From Aurelia coerulea (Eukaryota > Cnidaria > Scyphozoa > Semaeostomeae > Ulmaridae): a stretch of DNA of 64,000 nt. Below the pieces are notes generated by a model. That model saw only the letters and a list, made by a program, of their open reading frames with translations, had not been told where the DNA came from and searched no databases. Positions 43,382 through 54,232 of the stretch are shown here, piece after piece (positions within the stretch are counted from its first letter, which is position 1; each line of letters begins with the position of its first letter). The translations under genes and the position numbers were made by a program. The DNA lies in the NCBI GenBank assembly GCA_039566865.1, contig CM076960.1, forward strand, positions 3,906,001-3,970,000. The letters are read 5' to 3'.

Positions 43382-44092
43382 AAGTTAGTTGACGGAGCTA
43401 AAGCCAACGGCTTTCTAAAAATAACTTCGATTCAACTCAATTGAAATGAATTGACCAATCAGCGATTGCCTTTCGTCACGCCACTGAATCGAGGAAGAGG
43501 GGAAACCCCTGGATGGAAAACGCACAAGGCTGTACAACTACAATACAACAAAATAATATCATCCTCTATAATCACACTTGCCCTCTTTTCGTGGAACTTT
43601 CTTGCATTCAAATATCTTCCAGCATGTGAACATATCCATCTTCCAGCTTTTCAAATTTTGTCATGCACGGACTGAGTTTCGGGGGAGTTTCGTACGTCTT
43701 TGGCAACGATCGGCCTAGGCGCCTAACTCAACTGTTTCCAAAATCCATTCTGTTAGTGTTGTCTCTGCTGAAGTCTCGAAGCCTAATAACAACTGGATAT
43801 CATCGCGCTCGTCCAACAACTCCTCTTCCTTTTACCTGTACCCCAAAAACAAAGTGTACAACTTTCCAATTCGTTGAGTTCGCTTCTGTTTCTTGCAGGA
43901 GAGCACAACTCTGAATCCGTTAGCCATTTTGAATTTGTTTGATTTCGAGAAAACCTGATCATGTGAAAGTGGTGATCACCATAGGAGTTCTCAATTTTCA
44001 TTGGCTAAGAAGCAAGATCTATTTTTAGCTTGCCCAGCTCCCTGCATGCAGGCCTGGAGGTGGCTATTTATCTCCGTCAACTAACTTTAAGG
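43382..44092. mobile_element. Putative TIR element with 'aaagttagttgacggag' ends
   Basis: AAAGTTAGTTGACGGAG at about 43384 and CTCCGTCAACTAACTTT at about 44074-44090 are exact inverted copies. The interior has no recognised frame. GGTG is present outside both ends. Confidence 0.55.
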
Positions 44093-44638
44093 TGACTGCA
44101 AATCTGTACTTTCAATATAAATATTTCAGCACGCAAAGCACCAATATCAACAAACAATGTATCTTGGTTCAAGTTAACTATTGAGGAACGTTTTAAAATT
44201 ATTAGCCATTGAATAAACACAAACTTTCATCGGTAGCTATTTGAAATCAGACTGCGTTGATGCGATAACACCAAAATTTGAAAACGGTGAAAATGTGACG
44301 GATAGGCCTCCCGTTCACACAAAAACAGAACATTTTTGCAGGCAGATTTTGAAAGGAGTAGATTTTGAAAACTGCACTCTAACTGGCACATTTTGAAAAT
44401 GGCATCGTGTGAATACTCGAAAACGGTGAACACGGAACATTTTTCGATGATTTTAAAACGAGGCTGATCGTTTCTTAAGGGGTAGGTACATTTCGTCAGC
44501 ATTCTTGGGGAGATTGCAGCCAGCTTGCTACTGTCAAATTTCCTACCTTATTCAAATAGTGCCGGTATCGTGTGAACGCAAGTCAACAATTTGCTACTGT
44601 CACATTTTTCACCGTTTAAACTTGCACCAGTATAGTAG
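44093..44638. other. No gene; fragment of a mariner-type element
   Basis: 44150-44240 matches the inner part of the element at 25947-26317 ('caagttaactattgaggaac'). The rest has loose repeats of 'gaaaacggtga' and 'ttgctactgtca'. Confidence 0.4.
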
Positions 44639-44639
44639 T

Positions 44640-44935
44640 CTTAGGCCCATTTACACGAAATCGGATCCAAATTGGATCGGATTCCACTTTTCAAAAGGGT
44701 GCTTACATGGGATCGGATCCAGAACTGTGCGTGTTTACACGATATCGGATCCAAAGCAGATCCAGAATGCTGCGCACGCGCATTCGACAGTGCTGCTACA
44801 GTGTTGCTGCGCACGCGCATTCGACAGTGTTGCATTCGACAGTGTTGCTCGCTAGGCCCCTCTTTCGATCCGTACCCGTTTTGATCCGATCCCGTTTACA
44901 CGAGACCTTTTTTGGGATCGGATCTGTTGTATTAA
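44640..44935. mobile_element. TIR element with 'ggccc.tttacacga..cggatc' ends
   Basis: 'ttacacgaaatcggatcc', 'ttacatgggatcggatcc', 'ttacacgatatcggatcc' and the mirrored 'gatcccgtttacacgaga' form repeated subterminal motifs of the same style as the 6050-7500 element. At 44768-44850, 'gcgcacgcgcattcgacag' and 'attcgacagtgttgc' are repeated in tandem. Confidence 0.5.
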
Positions 44936-45028
44936 GATTATCATTATTACTTTCTATACGTGCAGAATAGATATGGTAGATGTTGTTGCATTGATATCCA
45001 TTCAGTTAGTGACACGTTTTGGAACTAG

Positions 45029-45110
45029 CCTCATTACACAAGGACGCTCAACTTACGCTCATCTAATTGAAGTGAATTAATGTTGTTGTTGTCGCTCCAG
45101 TCAAGGGCCT
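45029..45110. repeat. Short dispersed repeat shared with 57122-57210
   Basis: 'acacaaggac.ctcaacttacg' followed by 'gaagtgaatt' and 'gttgttgttgtcg' is found at both places, and 'aatcagtctatttt' follows further on at 45598 and at 57228. Confidence 0.6.
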
Positions 45111-45149
45111 TATGAACTAACTCTTCTCAAAACGGCAAAAAAATTCTCG

Positions 45150-45171
45150 CCAGGAACAAATTTGTTCCTGG
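45150..45171. promoter_or_regulatory. Perfect 22-bp palindrome
   Basis: CCAGGAACAAA followed directly by its reverse complement. It could be a dimeric protein-binding site, but no gene start is recognised nearby; function unknown. Confidence 0.3.
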
Positions 45172-48100
45172 ACCAATCAGGATGCAAGACTTCAAATAAC
45201 TCGATGGGATTGGCTGATTTTTCTTCAATTCAAACTTCCCGCCAAAGGCAAACAAACGCGTTCGAACAACGCGTTCGACTAAACTGCTTTAACGATCAAA
45301 ATCTCAAAGTAACGAGCGAATTTACTAGATCTTTTGCACCCCCAAACAAGCAAAATATCACTTACAGGTAGGAGTTTTTTGCTTTAATAGCTCGAAGAAA
45401 CATTCATCTAAGTACTGATAGCTTGTTTTGCAGTGTAGCACTTACAGGAAAACCACTTTTTGCGGCGTTTTAGGGTCGGTGGTTTTGAGAAAAAATAGCA
45501 GGTGATTTAGGCCATGTCCGTTTCTGGAAGCGTATGGCCATGAGTCGTAGTTATAGCGTCCATCAGTCTATCAATAGCGATAACCTACGAACATATAATC
45601 AGTCTATTTTGGAACCAGGCGTGCTCTATCGTGCCTCATCTGTTGCTCAACATTTAACTGATTCAACAAGGACAGATTTGGTAAGACAATATCACGAGTT
45701 GGTTGTGATTGACACCTCAATTCAAAGCAATTATCGATCACAGACAAAGGAAATTCTCTCAGCCAGATAGTCAAAACAAGCAAAGCCGCAAAAGTTTCTC
45801 CGAAACCCATGTAGCTAGCTCGCTCGTTGTGCATTCCAGAAATTGTTTTTATGAGCAAACATGAGCACAGATTGAAAGAAGAAAGATATATCTACACATC
45901 TACACATCCGTGCAAATGATGCGCCTTTCATGACGAAAGACTTGCGTAAAGAAAACATGCATAGAACCAAGCTTCGTAACAAGTATAACGACGATAGAAC
46001 TGAGGAAAACCTCACAGCTTTTAAAAAGCAGAGGAACAAGTGCGTAAAGTTGTTACGCAATGCCAAATTTGATTACTATAGGAACATTGATCTCGGCAAC
46101 CTTACCGATAATCATAAATTTTGGAAAACTGTAAAACCACTATTCTCAGACAAGGTGCAAGTAAATTCAGCTATCACTTTGCTTGAAGATGGAAAAGTGG
46201 TAAGTCGGGACTCTGAAATTGCAGAGATTTTCAACCATTTTTTCGCCAATATTACAGAAAGCTTAGGGATCTCTGCGAATGAAGCATTACTGCTGCCAAC
46301 AAATGACATAATAGATCCAATTGATAAAGCTGTAAGGAAATTTGAATCACATCCAAGTATATGCGAAATCAAAGAGAACATTACTTTATCCGAAAGATTT
46401 GAATTTAGAGAGGTTGCTGTTGAAGATGTTGCTGTTCAAATCAGAAAACTCAATTTGAATAAGGCGTCTCCGGTCAACTGCATACCTGCAAGAATTCTAA
46501 AGGAAAATCCTGAAGTATTTTCCATTACCATCCAAAATCTGTTCAACTCTGGTCTATCCAAGGGTGCTTTTCCCAAAGAACTGAAAGCTGGAGATATAAG
46601 TTCACTCTTCAAAAAAGAGGATGCCTTTATGAAAAAGAACTACCGACCCATCACAGTCTTGCCGTCCGTATCAAAAATTTATGAAAGATTGATGCAGGAT
46701 CAAATGTTGCCTTTTGTTCAAAGTTTCCTGTCCTCACTCCTTTGTGGGTTTCGAGAAGGCTATGGTACACAGCATGCACTCCTACGTCTAGTGGAAGCCT
46801 GCAAAAAGACAATGGACAATGGGGGTGTCGCAGGTGCTGTCTTGACGGACCTGTCGAAGGCCTTCGATTGCCTGAATCATGAATTGCTAATTGCAAAATT
46901 AAATGCATATGGTTTCAGTAGATCTGCATTGCTGTTTATCCATAGCCATCTCACTGACAGGAGGCAGAGGGTAACAGTTCATTCAGCACATGGACAGAAA
47001 CCGTCCGAGGAGTACCGCAAGGATCAGTCTTAGGACCCCTTTTGTTTAATATATACCTGAATGACCTTTTCATGTTCCTAGAGGAAACGGAAATATGTAA
47101 TTACGCTGACAACACAACTATTTATGCGTGTGGTCCTAACATCGAAAATGTCATTATGCATTTAGAAAATGATGCCCTCAAAATAACTGAATGGTTTCCA
47201 AACAACTTTATGAAACTAAATGAAGACAAATGCCACTTAATGATTTTTGGTGCAAAAGGAAATAATGAAATATCAATTACAATAGGCGAGGCCTGTGTGA
47301 AAAAAAGTACAGAGGAAAATCTTCTCGGCATAACTTTCGATCAATCAATTCTTTCAAACAACATGTCAAGGCTCTTTGCAAAAAGGCTGGCCAAAAACAC
47401 CATGCTCTCGCCAGAATATCACGTTACATGGACACTAAAAAACTACAGCAGTTAATGAGGGCGTTTGTGTTATCTCAATTTAGTTACTGTCCACTTGTTT
47501 GGATGTTTTATGATAGAACTTTGGACCATAGAATAAATCGCACACAAGAAAGGGCATTACGCATAGCATATAAAGATTACGGAAATGATTTTGGCTCTCT
47601 CTTGGAACAGACCAAATCGGTACCAATCCATGTAAGAAACCTACAGTTGTTAATGACAGAAATGTATAAAACCAAATTCAATCTAAACCCACCTTTCATG
47701 AAGGATATTTTCACGGAACGAAATATTAGCTACAATCTAAGGCGTGGCAATGATGCTCAACTTCCAAAGGTACGGACTACGTCATTTGGAATTGAGAGTA
47801 TAGCCTACCTTGGAAATAAACTGTGGCAGCTATTACCGCTAGAAATAAAATAATCCAATACCCTTCCTATTTTCAAAAAACGAATTAGATGCTGGAAAGG
47901 TGATAAATGCAACTGTAGGCTCTGCAAGATTTATATTCCTAAAGTGGGGTTCCTAACAGCAGGGGCGCACATTCCGAAAATCATTGGGGGGTTGTAAATG
48001 CATTTGGGACCGAATTTTTAACAGTTGAACCAAAACGCAAGCTACGATATTCAGGGACCGCGCAGCGGTGCTACAGCGGGGGGGCTGAACGGCGAGCGCA

Positions 48101-48179
48101 GCGAGCCGAAACTTTTTTGAGACCACGCCCTTTAGAACAACGGAAAACGCCCCTTTCGAAATTTTTTCATTCATTTCAT

Positions 48180-48650
48180 TCATTTTATCAATATTTATAC
48201 ACGAAAAACCTTTCAGCGTATTTACAAATTATCTCAAAGAAAAAATTTAAAGAAAAAATTATAAATAATTTAAATATGCTGCTCTACCAAGGGGTCGTGT
48301 TTGGGTTTTGTAGGTTCAAAAGATACTTTCTAAAACCTGTTTTAAAACGAGCGATTGATTCTTGTTCTCGAATGTTGTCCGGGATATCATTCCAATTTTT
48401 GACACCAGAGAAGTAGAAACTTCGCTTTGCATATTCTAACCTAACTTTGGGAATTTGCAGATCTCCATGATTTCTGGTTCTATGCTCTGAAATCATGGAT
48501 CTTTCAGTGAACTTATGGCGAAGATTTTCGGGACAAAGGCCATGCAGAATTTTATATGTCATGACTCCTTTGTCAAATGAGAGCAAAGACTTTACATTGA
48601 GCCATTTACAGTTCCAACCGTCCTTATACTTGGCGTTCAGTATTAGCTTC
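48180..48650 (-). pseudogene. LINE 3' fragment, reverse transcriptase C-terminus
   Basis: On the minus strand 'LSFDKGVMTYKILHGLCPENL', 'TRNHGDLQIP' and 'GVKNWNDIPDNIRE' are the last part of a CR1/Jockey-like LINE protein, similar to the tail of the 7668-9590 copy. It stops at 'NPNTTPW', and a short gaatga-type repeat closes the 3' end near 48165-48185. Confidence 0.8.
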
Positions 48651-48859
48651 TTTGCCCTTGTCTGTAAGTCAAGTCTAAAAGACTTGAAGAGTGTTAAGAG
48701 TGTAAAGAGTGTAAGTCAAGTCTAAAAGACTTGCGTCTTTACGTCTATATTTATATACAGTTCGGTTTAGAAAAGATTTCAATTACTATGCAAAATTGTC
48801 CATGGTTGACACATAAATTGTATACAAGTTGTTTTTCTTCGTTGTCATTGATCTTTTAA

Positions 48860-51800
48860 AAAAAATGTGAATAGCCTTTTACGTCATATTGACGAGATTC
48901 GTCTTCTTATTAGTGACCTTGGGATTCATATTCTGGCCGTTAATGAGACTAAAATTGATGATAAAATAGACAATGATCTTGTCAGTATTGAGGGCTATTC
49001 GATTAAGAGAAGTGATCGTAACCGCAATGGTGGAGGTGTAGCTTTGTATGTAAAAGACGCATCTTTTGATAAAGTCACTGTCAGGACGGACCTTCCACTA
49101 CCCAATTTAGAAGGTATATGTATTGAGGTGAAACCTGTGAAGGCTGCACCGTTTCTTGTTATGTCGTGGTACCGTCCTCCTGACGCGTCAGTTGAAATCT
49201 TTCGTCAACTGGAAGAGTGTTTACAGGTTCTCGACAAGGAAAACAGGGATATAATCCTCCTTGGCGACACAAACTGTGCTTTTTACCAATAGTTTCTGGG
49301 GCTGAGGATACTTGTACCCCTGATAACCTTCCACCACATTCGAAGAACTTACTTGACATTTATGATCGTTTCGGTCTAAAACAGTTGATCAAAAGAAGTA
49401 CAAGGGAAACGCTTACAACTGCCACTCTGATTGATCATATTGCCACAACTAATAAAGCTTTTATAGTAGAATCTGGTGTTTATGAAACAACTAAGTGATC
49501 ACTATTTGGTCTACTGTGTTAAAAGATTTAGAGATACTGCTAAAAAACAGCACAAAAACATTTCCACTCGGCAAATGAAAAATTTCAACGAAGAAAACTT
49601 TCTTAGTGATCTTCAGCAAATTGACTGGAAAAGCATTGTTTCAAATACCAATGATATCAACCTCATCGTTGAGCAATGGACAAATATGTTCTCGTTGATT
49701 CTTGAAAAACATGCTCCTTTACGCTGCAGGAGGGTTTCAGAAAAGTTTTGCCCCTGGTTGACGAAGGATTTCAAATGTTTGTCTGCTACAAGAGACAGGT
49801 TAAAATTGGCAGCTGTACGCTCAAAGTCCAAAATTTTGATGGATGCTTATAAACAAACGAGAAATAGGGTCAATAGATTAAACAAAGATTTTAAGCGCGA
49901 CTATTTTACAAATAAGATTGCCCTTTCCCAAGGTGATCTTAAAAACACTTGGAAAACCATTAACATGGTTCTCAATAAGAAATCAAAAACGACTCAAATT
50001 CAGTCGCTTGATGTTGATGGTAAGCATGTTACCGATAATAATGCTGTTGCTCAGACAAGGAATGATTTCTTTTGTGATATTGGCAAATCTCTTAGTGACA
50101 AAATTCCACAGAAAGCTAACCCCCTTGTTGAAGATAAGCTGGAAGTGAACCCTGAAAATTTACAGTTTAAATTACAAGCCTTTGATGCTCCTCAGATAAA
50201 AAAGGTTTTTGGTAAATTCAAAACGTCCAAGGGTTTCGGTCCTGATGGCATTGCTAATCATTTCCTAAAGATCGCATTCTCTGTCATTGCAGAATCTCTC
50301 TGTGACATTTTCAACCTCTCAATTGCCACTGGAGTTTTTCCTGAAAATTGGAAAACTGTAAGGGTTGCCCCAATCTTTAAAAGTGGAGAAAAAACAATCG
50401 TTCCGATTATAGACCGATTTCTGTGCTCCCATTTCTGGCAAGACTCTTTGAGAAATTGATTTACAACCAACTATATGATTATCTAGACAAAAATAAACTT
50501 CTGTATTCTGGCCAATCAGGTTTTAGAGCTCTGCATTCCACTGTAACTTGCTTGCTTTCTGGCACTAATGACTGGCACATTAATATTGAGCGTGAAAAAT
50601 TTACAGGAAATATTTTCATTGATTTGAAAAAGGCTTTTGATACTGTTGATCATGCCATACTTATTCAAAAGCTATCTAAGTACGGAATTCCGGGTCTTGA
50701 GCTTCAATGGTTCAAATCATATCTCAGCAGTAGGCAGCAATTCACTAAGGTTAATGGAGTGGAATCTGACATCGGAAGCATCAGCTGTGGTGTTCCACAA
50801 GGCTCTTGTTTAGGTCCGCTACTCTTCCTAATCTATATAAATGATCTGCCATTCGCCTTGAAAAACTGCAAAGTTACGATGTACGCCGACGATACTAGCA
50901 TATCCTATTCCTGTAAGAGCATTGAGGATCTAACTGAAACGCTCAACAACGAATTGAAACGTTTGAAAGAATGGCTTCAGGGCAATAAATTGTCTTTGAA
51001 TGTAATCAAGACTCAGGCAATGGTAATCGGATCTAGACCAAATCTTAAAAAGATTGGTGAAAACACTGTGGATTCTCCTGCATTCGTTATAGATGATTCC
51101 CCTGTAGAACTTGTCGACAGTATTAAGTATCTTGGTGTCCAAGTTGACCAGTACCTCGTGTGGGACGAGCAAATTAAATCTGTTCAAGCCAAAGTCTCCC
51201 GCTCGTTAGGTTTTTTAAAATATGCAAAGAAATTTTTGCCAAAAACTGTACTTTGCAAATTATATAGAGGTATTGTAGAGCCACATTTTCGGTACTGCTG
51301 TTCTGTGTGGGGGAGCTGTGCTGATTTCCGACTGGTTAAGCTTCAAAAATTGCAGAATCGTGCCGCTAGAATTATTACAAATAGCAGCTACGATGCTCCT
51401 GCCGAAGCTTTGATTACAGAGTTAAAATGGCCAACTGTGAGGGATATGATCAGAAGTGAGACTGCAACAACTGTATATAAATCTGTTAATGGTCTCGCGC
51501 CTGATTATCTCTCGCATTTATTTGTTAGAAATTCTGATCGCAATATTATCAACCTTAGAAATGCCGAAACTGACTTGCTGGTGCCATTCATGAAAACTAG
51601 TAATGGACAGAAAGCGTTCGCATTTCGTGGAGCAAAAATCTGGAATGATCTCAGCCGCGAGGCCAAGCAAGCTCCCTCTTTATCTTCTTTTAAGAACAAG
51701 ATAAAGGGTCGGTTGTAAATTTATTGTAAATAGTTGTAGATAAATTATTTATGATTGTATAGTTTCCTTTTCCCGTTATTAATTTTAGTAGATTTTTTAA

Positions 51801-51890
51801 TTTGTAAAGTTTTTGGCACGGCCCCCTGAATATCAGTCATACTGACTGACGGGGCTACCGTGCATAAATAATTTTAAAATGAAAATGAAA
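48860..51890 (+). pseudogene. LINE with endonuclease and nearly complete reverse transcriptase
   Basis: It begins inside the apurinic-type endonuclease: 'ILAVNETKID' (catalytic Glu), 'RNGGGVALYV', 'SWYRPPD', 'ILLGDTNC'. A frameshift near 49285 leads to 'LTTATLIDHI', another near 49490 ('SDHYLVYCV' His) to the linker, and a third near 50400 leads into the long frame 50423-51718. That frame has 'FIDLKKAFDTVDHAIL' (motif A), 'VPQGSCLGPLLF' (B), 'MYADDTSISY' (C, intact) and the thumb with 'FRYCCSVWGSC' and 'LQKLQNRAARII'. The stop TAA is at 51716. The 3' tail is 'aaaatgaaaatgaaaa' at about 51878. 5' truncated and shifted in three places, but motif-complete. It sits in the hAT element. Confidence 0.92.
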
Positions 51891-52899
51891 AATTTTAAAA
51901 GTTTTTAGGCCTATTTTTGAAAAAAATGAGGGGGCTTTGGCCCCCCCCTAGCCCAATGGCTGCGGGGTCCCTGGATATGCTGGATTGCCATCGAAGCTTC
52001 CCAGGGGCGGATGCAGCCTGAAGTTGAAGGGGGGAATACTTGCAAAGATGGCGTCAACGATATAATGGAAAATGAGCGCGCCGAAGGCGCGCGAAAATTT
52101 TTTTGACGCTTTAAGAAAATTCTTTGAATTACTACTAAATAACGCCTTGATCGCAAGATGTTTCGATCAAAATTTCGGCCCGAAAAATGAAAATTGCCCT
52201 TGCCGGAAGACCTCTTTAACAACTGAGGTCTTGAAGTTGTCGCGGGACCGAATTTCAAAATTTTGGGACCGAATATTCAGAATTATTGGGGGGGGTGTCT
52301 CACCCCCCTCACCCCCCATGATGTGCGCCCCTGCCTAACAGGATAGATGCTTTTATTATATAATCTTTTTGTAAATATACACGGATTGTACATTTCTTTT
52401 TTATGGATTTGTTTTAGTGTCTGTAAAATTTAAAAGTAGACCTTAATTAGCTGTAATGTAGCTATTCTTTTAAATTAGCCTACTAAAAATAAAGAAATAA
52501 TAATAAAAAAAAAATAAATGCCTCAGGCATTTAATTCCTTTGGTTCAAAAGCCGATTGGGAGGCGATTTAATTCTCTTATTTTTTTTCGGTGTAATTAAA
52601 ACACTTACTGCTCGGCTTCTGAACCAAAGAAATAAAATTCCCAGGGTAGATGTGAAGATATATCCTTCTTCTTTCGATATGTGCTCATGTTTGCTCTTAA
52701 AAACAATTTCTGGAATGCACAATGAGTGTGCTAGCTACTTTGGTTTCAGAGAAACTTTTGCGGCTTTTTTTATTTGAATATAGGGTTGAGACAATTTCCT
52801 TTGTCTGCAGTCCCTAATCGCTTTGAATTCAGGAATTCAAGTGTCGACAAAAGCATCTCATGCTATTGTGTTGCAAAATCTGTCCTTGTTAACTGATTC

Positions 52900-53395
52900 A
52901 ACATGGTGGTAATTGCTGATATGCACCTCCTTATGGTCCTTCTATCTAAAGAATAATGTTGTTCTGAAGCAGTGTAAACCCTCGTAAACCGCGATAGCTT
53001 TGTAACAGATACAAACAGTAGCGGTACGGTAAAAATGTGGTGTTAGTGCTTCTAACGGTGCTGTGAAATCCCGTTCACAGAAATATGAAAGAAACATTTT
53101 CGATTTACCACTAGTAACAAAAAACATTTTTAATGATGCTTGCAAGCTAGTCAGCGAGCACTCACGCAAACATGTCGTAGTTCTCATGTAAACATTGATT
53201 GATATTGGATAGTACCCGTGATGACACCATGGATATCAAGTAAACATTCATAATGACGACTGCCCTAAACCGTCGCTGTTAGGCCATGCTCACAAATCTG
53301 TGAAATGTTTATGCGAAAGGATAATCAAGCACCAGCCGTGCGTACCATCTTACCACTAGGTTTTAATCCTTGTAATGAGACCTGGCCCAGCGTAG
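52900..53395. other. No gene recognised
   Basis: Non-repetitive by eye, with only short frames. Confidence 0.35.
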
Positions 53396-53397
53396 AG

Positions 53398-53738
53398 CCT
53401 GCAATATCGGTATTTTGAAAATACAAGGTGTTAGGTCAGACAAGGAATTCTTGTTAGGCCACAAGTTCAATAAGCTTTGCAGTGGCCTTTGAGAAATACG
53501 AAAGATTTGCAGCAGCTACAAGAGGCAAGTTTTGTTGTCGAACCAAAAAGAAGAACTGCAATATCAATATTTCTATAACACAGTGTTAGGTCAGGCAAGG
53601 AATCGTTGCCCGGCCACGAGCTCGATAATATTTGCAGTGGCGTCAAATTTTGCAGAACATCAAGAACACTTAGAAAGACTTCAAAAAAACTTTTGCAACC
53701 ACGACGAAATTTGCCGAGTCATAGGGGAAAATTGCTGA
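53398..53738 (+). other. Two-copy duplication with coding-like frames
   Basis: 'ctgcaatatc', 'gtgttaggtcag.caaggaat' and 'tttgcagtgg' occur twice about 157 bases apart. In matching frames both give a 'VLGQ-(T/A)RN-(S/R)C' start and 'ATSSI-(S/I)FAVA', but the first copy has TAG where the second has CCG. The second runs to a TGA at 53736 with 'NFCNHDEICRVIGENC'. This may be a decayed coding duplication. No family is recognised and no link to the next gene is proven. Confidence 0.3.
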
Positions 53739-54232
53739 AACCATAAGGTACATTTATTGTGGACTTATTGCATAAATAGCTCATTTTGAGCTCCTCCGTT
53801 GCTGAGTTGCTGGCGGAAAATTGAAAGGCTTTTTTGAGCTCTATTGTTGCTGGATTCTTGACCGTGATGCGTAGAACCATTTTGCCACTCTGAACGGAAA
53901 TCTTGCTGCCTTCGAGGAATATTAGACGTTTCAGCTACGAAACACCGAAACATCGAAACTACGAGTTTGTAAGGTGTCCCCAGAAGCCTTCCAGCAGCCA
54001 AAGAGAGAGTTTCGGGGTTGCGAGGAAACCAATTGTCATCAGCACTTTGTCAAGATACCAAGTTTATTCTTGCAGTGGTACAAACAATTTGAAAAATAAG
54101 ACAGCAAGGGGTTTCCCCCGTCTGTGCAGAAATGAATATAGTCGCATAAATAATGGCAATACAGCATTTTGGGCTTCAAGCGGAGCAGCACTGGAAAGTT
54201 AGCTGTTTTTGTAGAATTTCTTGCACGCAGAA

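Larger units (their letters stand above)
47960..52333. mobile_element. hAT-type element with exact 8-bp target duplication, filled with LINEs
   Basis: Ends CAGGGGCGCACAT and ATGTGCGCCCCTG; CCTAACAG at 47952-47959 and 52334-52341. Own sequence is probably only 47960-48180 and 51900-52333, with the modules 'gcgagcgcagcgagccgaa', 'gaccacgccctttaga' and G runs. The middle consists of inserted LINE pieces. No transposase. Confidence 0.92.
45905..52511 (+). pseudogene. LINE reverse transcriptase, split by a hAT element (45905-47959 and 52342-52511)
   Basis: 5' truncated. The frame at 45930-47033 gives the linker and RT fingers/palm: 'NYRPITVLPSVSKIYERLM', 'LTDLSKAFDCLNHELL' (motif A), then a frameshift near 47010 and 'VPQGSVLGPLLFNIYLND' (motif B) and 'NYADNTTIYA', where the second aspartate of YADD is Asn. 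A second shift near 47349 leads to 'FSYCPLVWMF' and 'RTQERALRIAYKDY'. A TAA at 47851 precedes the usual tail 'FKKRI..WKGDKCNCRLCK'. The end of the frame (…GFLTG stop) is split by the hAT insertion and resumes at 52342, followed by the 3' UTR and an A-rich tail at 52495-52511. Inactive. Confidence 0.88.
45665..52890. mobile_element. Mutator-like family-M element, outermost level of a nested insertion
   Basis: The left arm 45665-45900 starts AACAAGGACAGATTTGG; the right arm 52513-52890 ends CAAAATCTGTCCTTGTT. AACTGATTC flanks both sides (45656-45664 and 52891-52899), a 9-bp duplication as in Mutator-like elements. The same element uninterrupted is at 60370-60968. The 6.6 kb between the arms was inserted later. 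Confidence 0.9.

Noticed and set aside
43451..43914. Two plus-strand frames as exons
   Set aside because: No splice signals in phase, no domain, and inside a putative TIR element.
44505..44970. Overlapping frames of 87-116 codons
   Set aside because: Repeated 'cggatcc' and 'cgcacgcgcattcgacag' motifs of a TIR element create them; no domain.
51911..52258. 115-codon minus-strand frame
   Set aside because: Falls in the right end of the hAT element and the LINE tail; no domain.
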